NCBI RefSeq assembly: GCF_038502225.1 | Contig: NC_091372.1 | Coordinates: 2,753,617 to 2,817,616 of the forward strand | Reading direction: 5' to 3' | Length of the DNA: 64,000 nucleotides | DNA from: Cherax quadricarinatus | Lineage: Eukaryota > Arthropoda > Malacostraca > Decapoda > Parastacidae | Part shown: one piece after another, positions 55,453 through 64,000 of the stretch | Position numbering within the stretch: the first letter of the stretch is position 1 | How the letters are laid out: each line of letters opens with the position of its first letter | Notes under the pieces: generated by a model | What the model saw: the letters and a program-made list of their open reading frames with translations, nothing else | The model's database searches: none | What the model was told of the DNA's origin: nothing | Position numbers and translations under genes: made by a program

Positions 55453-56349
55453 GAAATATATACAAGCATTTATAAATACCAGCTGTGTTTTAGACATGCT
55501 GGAGTAAATGTGAAACTCCTTGAAGAATGGTGTAAGAAGAGTGTCACTCCACTGCTGACAGTGCAGCAGTAGAGTGACACTTGATGATTGTGCACTGCCT
55601 TTGCTTTATTTGTTTTCCGTGTTATATATAAACACGTCTGTCTGTCTGTCTTGCTCTGTCTTTGTTTATCTCTGTCTCTGCTTATCTGTCTTTCTGTCTG
55701 TCTGTGTGTCTGTCTTTCTCTGTCTCTGTCTGCCTGTCTGTCTATCTCAAAGAGAGCAACTCATGAACCAACAGGTAGTACACACGATGCACAGTCGTCG
55801 TGTCTGATTCTTGAACATATGAAAATGCATATTACTTGCCTTATATTTGCAAGCACAGTATAGCAATTTGTCTGAATTTTTTGGGGTTATCTTATTTAAT
55901 TTACACTATGTATAATTGTATTTATGTGTACCTGCAAGACAGAGACAGATAGACCAAGACAGAGATAGAGACAGCCAAAGTCAATCAGAAGCCAACCGGC
56001 CACCCAGCCTGCTGAACACGTATTACACGTGTTCCAGAATTGTTTCTCTTTACTTAGGGCATAGGTTATAGGACATTCTGGCAGGATGGCACTACCAGTG
56101 GTATCAAAATTGAAAGGATGTTGCACATGGGTTATTATCGAGGTTTTTTATATTTCCTCAACCACTTGTGGCCACATGCATCTCAGAGCCACTAAACTCA
56201 GGGTCAACATCACTTTCCTCTTAAAAGGGGAGCATTAATATGACATAACATCAGTGAATCTCTGGTGTTTTCCACGCTGTTTGCTCTAGCTGGTACTCAG
56301 CTGAACTGGTGCTCCCACAAGGTACTATGTAGTCCCAGATTTTTTTTAA
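55453..56349. other. Non-coding DNA with TCTG-rich microsatellites
   Basis: 55633-55750 is CTGT/TCTG-rich; 55930-55975 is the opposite-strand AGAC-type repeat, so the two could pair. GTGTCACTCCACTGCTGAC near 55550 and GTAGAGTGACAC near 55570 form a short dyad. No gene seen. Confidence 0.5.
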
Positions 56350-56750
56350 TACAGCCTCTCCTCGCTTACTGACGGAGTTGCGTTCCTGAAACCATGTTGG
56401 TAAACAAATTCGTCGCTAATCGAGGAATCTCTCCTTACTGATACTACTTCAAAAATGTCACCACCCAAAACTAAAACATTCAGTTTTATGTTTCCTGTGA
56501 AAATCCTTTAAATCTGTTCATTATTAATGGTGATACGACATGAAATAGACCAATAACTTATTTCTGAGATATTCCAGGAAACGCTTGCATAGTTGATTAC
56601 TTGGGAGAAAAAAAAATTCGAGAAAATCGCACTTTTTTCAGTCTTCTATAGTTGCCCTTTAGGCACATTACGTTTTTTGTAATGATTGTGGTCACTTTTT
56701 TTTTTTATCCCTCCCCACCCTCCTCTGCCCACCCATCAATACCTCCATAT

Positions 56751-57223
56751 ATTTTTTTTTTTATTAACACATCAGCCAATTCCCACTAAGGCAGGGTGGC
56801 TCGAAAAAGAAAACCTTTCATCATCATTCACTCCATTACTGTCTTGCCAGAGGCATGCTTACACTCCAGTTATAAAGGTGCAACATTAACACCCCTCCTT
56901 CAGAGTGCAGACACTGTACTTCCCATCTCCAGGACTCAAGTCCCACCTGCTGGTTTCCATGAATCCCTTCATAAATGTTACTTTGCTCACACTCCAACAG
57001 CACGTCAAGTATTAAAAACATTTGTCTCCATTCACTCCTATCAAATATGCTCATGCATGCTTGCTGGAAGTCCAAGCCCCTCGCACACAAAACCTCCTTT
57101 ACTCCCTCCTACCAACCTTTCCTAGGCCGACCCCTACCCCGCCTTCCCTCCACTACAGATTTATACATTCTCTAAGTCATTCTATTTCCTTCCAGCCTCT
57201 CTACATGTCTGAACCACCTCATG
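56751..57223 (-). pseudogene. RTE-6: 3' end of an RTE
   Basis: Minus strand: the C-terminal codons (FQQACMSIFDRSEWRQM), stop, and 3' UTR with the GGTGGGAAT-type end and poly-A. Truncated at the codons for the FRHVERL region near 57223. About 90% like RTE-1. Confidence 0.8.
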
Positions 57224-57297
57224 TCTGAGTTTAATCATTTCTTAATCAAGCTGCCATGATACACTGAGAATGTAAACACAAACAAACACACCAGCTG

Positions 57298-57600
57298 ACC
57301 CCTTTACCGTGAACTTCTTTTATACTTCTTCCATTTTCCTTTCATTCCTCTTCCAGGTGCTGCTGCACTTCTCGCTTGTACTATGTGTGCACAATAAACT
57401 TCAAATTTATAGATGAAATATGTAGTCTTGGAGATTGCTTGATACTGAGACCCATCACTAACCCCTTTACAATGAACTTCTGTTGTACTTCTTCCATTTT
57501 CCTCTTCCAAGTGCTGCTGCGCTTCTGTCTTGTACTATGGGGTGCACAATAAAGTGCAAATTTTTACAAATATGTAGTCTCGGAGACTTTAAAAGCTAGT
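57298..57600. repeat. 163-bp tandem duplication
   Basis: ACCCCTTTACCGTGAACTTC (57298) recurs as ACCCCTTTACAATGAACTTC (57461), followed in both by TTCTTCCATTTTCCT, GTGCTGCTGC, TTGTACTATG and TATGTAGTCT. About 85% alike. Confidence 0.8.
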
Positions 57601-57743
57601 TTACTGAGTGGCTGTAAGAAGGAGATTGAGGTGCTTGATGCTGAGATGCTGCACTGCCAGTTTCTATGACCCAAGTTCTTGTACGGCATACAATTCTGAC
57701 TCGTCAGAGAGCCTGTCATAACTCCGAGTTGTCAGTAAACAAG

Positions 57744-57950
57744 TACAGTGGACCCCCACTTAACGATCACCTCCCAATGCGATCAATTATGTAAGTGTAT
57801 TTATATAAGTGCGTTTGTACGTGTATGTCTGGGGGTCTGAAATGGACTAATCTACTTCACAATATTCCTTATGGGAACAAATTCGGTCAGTACTGGCACC
57901 TGAACATACTTCTGGAATGAAAAAATACCGTTAACCGGGGGTCCACTGTA
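57744..57950. mobile_element. 207-bp mariner-type MITE inserted in another MITE
   Basis: TA-CAGTGGACCCCCACTTAACG to CGGGGGTCCACTG-TA. The flanks AACAAG and CGTCGGTAAGTGAGG join to the same order as AAGTACGTCGCTAAGTGAGG at 39920-39940, so the insertion duplicated a TA inside the right end of the older MITE. Confidence 0.85.
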
Positions 57951-57984
57951 CGTCGGTAAGTGAGGAGAGGCTGCACTGCACACA

Positions 57985-58128
57985 CCGAGTTTTAAGACCC
58001 ATTCTATACTGATCAGGTATCTTAGGCCAATCGTGTCAAATTTGGAGGCAGGGAAAATAAAACTTGGATCTACTTTTGGAGCGCTAGCAGTAACAACACA
58101 GATCTACGTTGGGACAGTTAAGGGGTTA
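57985..58128. mobile_element. TTAA-flanked MITE, left-truncated
   Basis: CATTCTATACTGATCAGG, GGAGCGCTAGCAG and the end GGACAGTTAAGGGGTTAA parallel the right half of 32109-32386. GATCTAC stands where the intact copy has TATATACG. Confidence 0.6.
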
Positions 58129-58370
58129 ATAAACAAAGGTTTTGATGGAATGTTAAGTATGTCGGAAAGATTCTAAAGTTAGAGGAAAATATTGTCACTA
58201 AAAACTGGTTGGGAAGATAAAATAGTTAAAGTGCAAATACATTTTGTAGTATCATAGATGAGGTCTTCTCTACAGTGCCTCGTGTTATAATTTACTGATA
58301 TCTACAACTGCTTATGCTATATGTACAGTGAACCTTTGATTTAATACACCTCAATTTAACTGACTCCTCA

Positions 58371-59454
58371 TTAACTCTTTCAGGGTTGGTGCCGTACTAG
58401 TATGGCTTGCACGCCAGAGTTGGTGCCGTACTAGTACGCATAAGTTCTAGCGCCTTCAAATCTAGCGAGAGAAAGCTGGTAGGCCTACATATGAAAGAAT
58501 GGGTCTATGTGGTCAGTATGTGCAGTATAAAAAAAATCCTGCAACACACAGAGCATAATGAGAAAAAAAAAACTCCAGCCATGTTTTTGGTTTAAAACAG
58601 CGAGTTTGCAATGTATTTTCGTGTGCTGTTTATGATTGTATTCTAGTTTTCCTGGTCTCATTTTATAGAATGGAAGACATATTATGGAAATTGAGATGAT
58701 TTTGATTGGTTTCACAATGAAAAGTACCCTGAAATTGAGCTCAAAGTAGCAGAAATGTTCAATTTTTGCCAGAGTTCAAAGGTAAATGAAACATGCCACG
58801 CGTCCAATACACATCAACTGGTGAGTCTAATATTCATTCACAAGTTCACTGATATTATTTATACCATTTCCACACTAATGCAGTAGTCTGCATAACAAAT
58901 CTTCTATTCTTTGTGAGAATAAAAATGCAAAGTGAAAAGCAAAAGAAATGTAGCAGAGGCGTGGGGATGTGAGTAATGAACAGAGGAAATGTTATTTTAG
59001 TGCCAGGAATGTCTGTCTTGTTTATTCTGGACCCTGTTTGGAAATTGACATCTTTTGAAATTTATGTGAAATTGGCAAAATTGCCAATTTCTGACCATGT
59101 TATTGGTTAGTTAAAATCGGTAAATGGGTGATTTCTTGTACTCACTCAATAGACAAAATGGAGTTCTAGTGAAATAGATATGATTTTTGTTGACTGGTAA
59201 ATCAGATTTGACCGATAATAGGGCTCAAAGTGGGCGAAATCGCTGATGCGTAAACATCGTCGAGACCGCTAACTTTGCGAGAGCATAATTCCGTCAGTTT
59301 TCCATCAAAATTTAGATTTTTGGTGTCATTATGATTGGGAAAGGATTCTCTATCATTTCATAAGTTTTTTTTTTTTTTTTTTTTTTTTTTTTGAAAAATT
59401 TCTGACCCTGAGAACAAGTTTAGGAGAGGGGCCTGCCGACCCTGAAAGGGTTAA
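58371..59454 (+). mobile_element. piggyBac-like element (copy F), complete ends
   Basis: Left TTAACTCTTTCAGGGTTGG and right CCGACCCTGAAAGGGTTAA, with TTAA on both sides; 1084 bp. The subterminal doublet carries CCGTACTAGTATGG and CCGTACTAGTACG. A long poly-T lies at 59366-59392. No coding capacity. Confidence 0.9.
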
Positions 59455-59540
59455 TAGATTTCAAAGCACATGAAACAACTTCCCTTGGATGAAACAAAAG
59501 GATAACCAAGAAAAATAAAAAGGCACGATACTGTGACTAT

Positions 59541-59662
59541 AACAATTCACAAACAACCTGCTTATAGGAGAAAGAAACTTTTGGCAATGTTTTGGACAGA
59601 AAGAAACTGATGATGACCAAAACGTTGTCATAACTTTCTCCTGTGTGTGTTATTTGTGTATA
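59541..59662. mobile_element. PLE-type ends, fold-back
   Basis: Arms of about 50 bp (AACAATTCACAAACAACC ... AGGAGAAAG and CTTTCTCC ... GTTATTTGTGTATAAC) face each other. The centre has CTGATGA (59607-59613) followed by CCAAAACGTTGTC, but the stem-loop normally between them is lost. Confidence 0.55.
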
Positions 59663-59875
59663 ACCAAAAACAATGTGTCGTAGCAGTAGGCCTTCATCTG
59701 AAAACCCTGCCACTTTAATTCCAAGCACAGGTGCTCCTTGACTTATGATGGTTCAGCTTACAATATTTTAACTTTACGATGGTGCAAAAGAAATTGCTCT
59801 GGGGATGAAACCTAAGATAATTATGCGGCATGAAGGCAGCACATCCGTAACTTATATACATTTTTTACTTTTCAA

Positions 59876-60288
59876 TACAGTGGACCCCCCGCTTAACGAT
59901 CACCTCCCAATGTGACCAATTATGTAAGTGTATTTATGTAAGTGCGTTTGTACGTGTATGTTTGGGGATCTGAAATGGACTAATCTACTTCACAATACAG
60001 TGGACCCCCGGTTAACGATATTTTTTCACTCCAGAAGTATGTTCAGGTGCCAGTACTGACCGAATTTGTTCCCATAAGGAATATTGGGAAGTAGATTAGT
60101 CCATTTCAGACCCCCAAACATACACGTACAAACGCACTTACATAAATACACTTACATAATTGGTCGCATTCGGAGGTGATCGTTATGCGGGGGTCCACTG
60201 TATTCCTTATGGGAACAAATTCGGTCAGTACTGGCACCTGAACATGCTTCTGGAATGAAAAAATATCATTAACCAGGGGTCCACTGTA
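59876..60288. mobile_element. 207-bp MITE with a second copy inserted in it
   Basis: The outer copy runs TA-CAGTGGACCCCCCGCTTAACG to CAGGGGTCCACTG-TA. At its CACAATA a second, oppositely oriented copy (59996-60202) sits with TA on both sides. Removing it restores CACAATATTCCTTATGGG as in 57862-57880. Confidence 0.85.
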
Positions 60289-60317
60289 TTGGTACGTATT
60301 TAGTTACAATAATTATT

Positions 60318-63140
60318 TTGGGAGATGTTAAGTGAATGTATAGGAGCCTTTGAACCAAGTGAGAGAGTAATTGTGGTAGGGGACTTGAATGCTAAAGTAG
60401 GAGAAACTTTTAGAGAGGGTGTGGTAGGTAAGTTTGGGGTGCCAGGTGTAAATGATAATGGGAGCCCTTTGATTGAACTTTGTATAGAAAGGGGTTTAGT
60501 TATAGGTAATACATATTTTAAGAAAAAGAGGATAAATAAGTATACATGATATGATGTAGGGCGAAATGACAGTAGTTTGTTGGATTATGTATTGGTAGAT
60601 AAAAGACTGTTGAGTAGACTTCAGGATGTACATGTTTATAGAGGGGCCACAGATATATCAGATCACTTTCTAGTTGTAGCTACACTGAGAGTAAAAGGTA
60701 GATGGGATACAAGGAGAATAGAAGCATCAGGGAAGAGAGAGGTGAAGGTTTATAAACTAAAAGAGGAGGCAGTTAGGGTAAGATATAAACAGCTATTGGA
60801 GGATAGATGGGCTAATGAGAGCATAGGCAATGGGGTCGAAGAGGTATGGGGTAGGTTTAAAAATGTAGTGTTAGAGTGTTCAGCAGAAGTTTGTGGTTAC
60901 AGGAAAGTGGGTGCAGGAGGGAAGAGGAGCGATTGGTGGAATGATGATGTAAAGAGAGTAGTAAGGGAGAAAAAGTTAGCATATGAGAAGTTTTTACAAA
61001 GTAGAAGTGATGCAAGGAGGGAAGAGTATATGGAGAAAAAGAGAGAAGTTAAGAGAGTGGTGAAGCAATGTAAAAAGAGAGCAAATGAGAGAGTGGGTGA
61101 GATGTTATCAACAAATTTTGTTGAAAATAAGAAAAAGTTTTGGAGTGAGATTAACAAGTTAAGAAAGCCTAGAGAACAAATGGATTTGTCAGTTAAAAAT
61201 AGGAGAGGAGAGTTATTAAATGGAGAGTTAGAGGTATTGGGAAGATGGAAGGAATATTTTGAGGAATTGTTAAATGTTGATGAAGATAGGGAAGCTGTGA
61301 TTTCGTGTATAGGGCAAGGAGGAATAACATCTTGTAGGAGTGAGGAAGAGCCAGTTGTGAGTGTGGGGGAAGTTCGTGAGGCAGTAGGTAAAATGAAAGG
61401 GGGTAAGGCAGCCGGGATTGATGGGATAAAGATAGAAATGTTAAAAGCAGGTGGGGATATAGTTTTGGAGTGGTTGGTGCAATTATTTAATAAATGTATG
61501 GAAGAGGGTAAGGTACCTAGGGATTGGCAGAGAGCATGCATAGTTCCTTTGTATAAAGGCAAAGGGGATAAAAGAGAGTGCAAAAATTATAGGGGGATAA
61601 GTCTGTTGAGTGTACCTGGTAAAGTGTATGGTAGAGTTATAATTGAAAGAATTAAGAGTAAGACGGAGAATAGGATAGCAGATGAACAAGGAGGCTTTAG
61701 GAAAGGTAGGGGGTGTGTGGACCAGGTGTTTACAGTGAAACATATAAGTGAACAGTATTTAGATAAGGCTAAAGAGGTCTTTGTGGCATTTATGGATTTG
61801 GAAAAGGCGTATGACAGGGTGGATAGGGGGGCAATGTGGCAGATGTTGCAAGTGTATGGTGTAGGAGGTAGGTTACTGAAAGCAGTGAAGAGTTTTTACG
61901 AGGATAGTGAGGCTCAAGTTAGAGTATGTAGGAAAGAGGGAAATTTTTTCCCAGTAAAAGTAGGCCTTAGACAAGGATGTGTGATGTCACCGTGGTTGTT
62001 TAATATATTTATAGATGGGGTTGTAAGAGAAGTAAATGCGAGGGTCTTGGCAAGAGGCGTGGAGTTAAAAGATAAAGAATCACACACAAAGTGGGAGTTG
62101 TCACAGCTGCTCTTTGCTGATGACACTGTGCTCTTGGGAGATTCTGAAGAGAAGTTGCAGAGATTGGTGGGTGAATTTGGTAGGGTGTGCAAAAGAAGAA
62201 AATTAAAGGTGAATACAGGAAAGAGTAAGGTTATGAGGATAACAAAAAGATTAGGTGATGAAAGATTGAATATCAGATTGGAGGGAGAGAGTATGGAGGA
62301 GGTGAACGTATTCAGATATTTGGGAGTGGACGTGTCAGCGGATGGGTCTATGAAAGATGAGGTGAATCATAGAATTGATGAGGGAAAAAGAGTGAGTGGT
62401 GCACTTAGGAGTCTGTGGAGACAAAGAACTTTGTCCTTGGAGGCAAAGAGGGGAATGTATGAGAGTATAGTTTTACCAACGCTCTTATATGGGTGTGAAG
62501 CGTGGGTGATGAATGTTGCAGCGAGGAGAAGGCTGGAGGCAGTGGAGATGTCATGTCTGAGGGCAATGTGTGGTGTGAATATAATGCAGAGAATTCGTAG
62601 TTTGGAAGTTAGGAGGAGGTGTGGGATTACCAAAACTGTTGTCCAGAGGGCTGAGGAAGGGTTGTTGAGGTGGTTCGGACATGTAGAGAGAATGGAGCGA
62701 AACAGAATGACTTCAAGAGTGTATCAGTCTGTAGTGGAAGGAAGGCGGGGTAGGGGTCGGCCTAGGAAGGGTTGGAGGGAGGGGGTAAAGGAGGTTTTGT
62801 GTGCGAGGGGCTTGGACTTCCAGCAGGCATGCGTGAGCGTGTTTGATAGGAGTGAATGGAGACAAATGGTTTTTAATACTTGACGTGCTGTTGGAGTGTG
62901 AGCAAAGTAACATTTATGAAGGGATTCAGGGAAACCGGCAGGCCAGACTTGAGTCCTGGAGATGGGAAGTACAGTGCCTGCACTCTGAAGGAGGGGTGTT
63001 AATGTTGCAGTTTAAAAACTGTAGTGTAAAGCACCCTTCTGGCAAGACAGTGATGGAGTGAATGATGGTGAAAGTTTTTCTTTTTCGGGCCACCCTGCCT
63101 TGGTGGGAATCGGCCGGTGTGATAATAAAAAAAAATAAAA
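60318..63140 (+). mobile_element. RTE-5: 5'-truncated RTE, nearly intact
   Basis: Starts in the endonuclease at the codons for WEMLSECIGAFEPSERV (residue about 115 of RTE-1) and runs to the 3' UTR with GGGAATCGGCCGGTGTGAT and a GATAATAAA tail. Very close to RTE-1, so recent. Confidence 0.9.
60325..62883 (+). pseudogene. RTE-5 endonuclease/RT, truncated, one stop
   Basis: The frame is open from 60325 except for TGA at 60547-60549, where RTE-1 has CGA (Arg191), a C-to-T change typical of CpG decay. From 60577 it is open for 768 codons with all RT motifs (FMDLEKAYD, GLRQGCVMSPWLF, FADD) and the C-terminal LLRWFGHVERM. The N-terminal endonuclease residues (LSETKL, SVYAPGE) are missing, so it cannot move by itself. 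Confidence 0.85.
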
Positions 63141-63935
63141 AATTATTTGTTTATTTACTTGTTCAGTGACAGTTATTTATTTATTTATTTATTTAGTATA
63201 TCATATTCTTATTTGACTCACAATATTTTTTATTTGTAACGTAACCCTAAGTCAAAGAGCACCTGTACCCTAGTAATCCTGACAGTCTTCAGTTTCTAGA
63301 CCTTGGTGATTAGCTATACAGTTTACCACTGTGGGAGTGATCATACTGCAACATTCTTTGTAATTGCTGTATTTAATAAACCTGTTTCATTTATACTTAT
63401 GTTTCAGGTTTCAGTAGACCATGGCAGGTCATATGTGTATTGTGAATTATTATTATGTAACTTATATTGTTCTAGCAAAATTGTTATATCGACTAGGCCT
63501 AAGACTCAAGGGTGCCAGAAAATTGGTGTTGTTCCTGTATAAAATTATTGTGCTGAATAGTACTGTACTGTAGTAATGTAGGTTACATTAACAGTATTCT
63601 TAGTGTCCGGTTGTCATTTGCATCTAATCCAAGTCCGCTAGTTCACAAGACAACCGGATGATTGTGAAAAATTAATTACATAGTTTGGAAGTTTCAGACA
63701 ATTAGCACTCTCATACTCCTGCCCTCCATCAGTCCATTAATGAGAGGATTCACTGTACAGGTCAAAATCCACCGGGTCAATTTATTGAGCAATGCTAGTC
63801 TAGGTTCATTATTTACAGAATTAACCATTATTGTTGCTATCACGGCAGATCAGTCCTGTCTCTTTCCACCATAGTCATCATTTCCAGCTACCTGCTCCCC
63901 TGTATTATTCATTTAAATTGAGAATTTAATTTGTT
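63141..63935. other. Unique AT-rich DNA
   Basis: (TTTA)n at 63175-63197, then the right part of the split MITE to 63267. A possible acceptor (TTATACTTATGTTTCAG, ending 63408) is followed by VSVDHGRSYVYCELLLCN, but no donor supports an exon. Otherwise nothing recognised. Confidence 0.4.
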
Positions 63936-64000
63936 GTCTTAAACCCAAAAAAAGAAACACTTTCACCATCATTCACACATAATCACTGTCTTTGCAGAGG
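63936..64000 (-). mobile_element. RTE 3'-end, cut by window edge
   Basis: CCCAAAAAAAGAAACACTTTC, ACCATCATTCAC and CACTGTCTTTGCAGAGG match the RTE 3' UTR order at 56800-56850. It continues outside the window. Confidence 0.65.

Larger units (their letters stand above)
56350..57973. mobile_element. Possible larger mariner-type element with two insertions
   Basis: Left end TACAGCCTCTCCTCGCTTAC (56350) and right end GGTAAGTGAGGAGAGGCTG (57973) face each other like the ends of 39608-39949. Inside lie RTE-6 (56751-57223) and the 207-bp MITE (57744-57950). That the two ends belong to one element is inference; the interior does not match the short MITE. Confidence 0.4.
59727..63267. mobile_element. 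MITE split by nested insertions
   Basis: ACAGGTGCTCCTTGACTTA (59727) and TAAGTCAAAGAGCACCTGT (ending 63266) are inverted ends with one mismatch. The host MITE parts are 59727-59875 and about 63142-63267. Between them lie a MITE within a MITE (59876-60288) and RTE-5 (60318-63140). Confidence 0.7.

Noticed and set aside
63409..63542. Possible exon coding for VSVDHGRSYVYCELLLCN
   Set aside because: Acceptor-like sequence only; no donor, composition not distinct and no recognisable domain.

Overview
This is a stretch of a large, repeat-packed animal genome. Nothing in it looks bacterial: there are no operons or ribosome-binding sites, nearly all long ORFs belong to retrotransposons or to translated tandem repeats, and there are long (AC)n and (CT)n microsatellites. 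The set of elements seen is RTE-type LINEs, CR1/L2-like LINEs, a Penelope-like element (PLE) with a GIY-YIG endonuclease, TTAA-flanked piggyBac-like elements, TA-flanked mariner-type MITEs and a tRNA-derived SINE. I read this as an arthropod, most likely a decapod crustacean. That is inference from repeat style, not from a host gene.

Layout. 1-3100: inverted PLE ends, an inverted tRNA-SINE pair, a decayed LINE fragment and a piggyBac-like element with an amplified 34-bp subterminal repeat. 3100-13115: a huge 22-bp C-rich minisatellite split by a full-length RTE (6350-9953, minus strand) with an open 968-codon frame. 13515-22060: seven CR1/L2-like LINE pieces, all on the plus strand and separated only by (AC)n; 14.3-17.9 kb is repeated almost identically at 17.9-21.6 kb. 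22.1-24.15 kb: a broken PLE. 24.15-28.3 kb: RTE scraps, a 47-bp minisatellite and mostly unique DNA. 28.3-33.7 kb: four TTAA elements and a 49-bp minisatellite. 33.7-37.7 kb: LINE fragments and a (CT)n block with two LINE 3' ends embedded in it. 38.3-39.2 kb: the 49-bp minisatellite again, inverted. 39.2-49.2 kb: MITEs, minisatellites, a near-perfect 171-bp-arm hairpin bounded by a 12-bp target duplication, one more TTAA element and one convincing host-type exon (48665-48791). 49.2-55.5 kb: an old RTE carrying a SINE and interrupted by a younger antisense RTE. 56.3-63.3 kb: nested MITEs and a nearly intact RTE.

How the parts work together. RTEs appear to mobilise a 470-bp SINE that shares their 5' and 3' ends. 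Full-length piggyBac-like transposase is absent, so the TTAA elements are non-autonomous here. PLE-type ends recur at about 17 places and share a compact stem-loop/GAAAC/GTYGTC core that I propose is a hammerhead-ribozyme-like motif; this is the most interesting recurring signal in the window. Host coding content is minimal: one good exon and one weaker candidate, both plus strand and phase-compatible, so much of the window may be intron of one gene.
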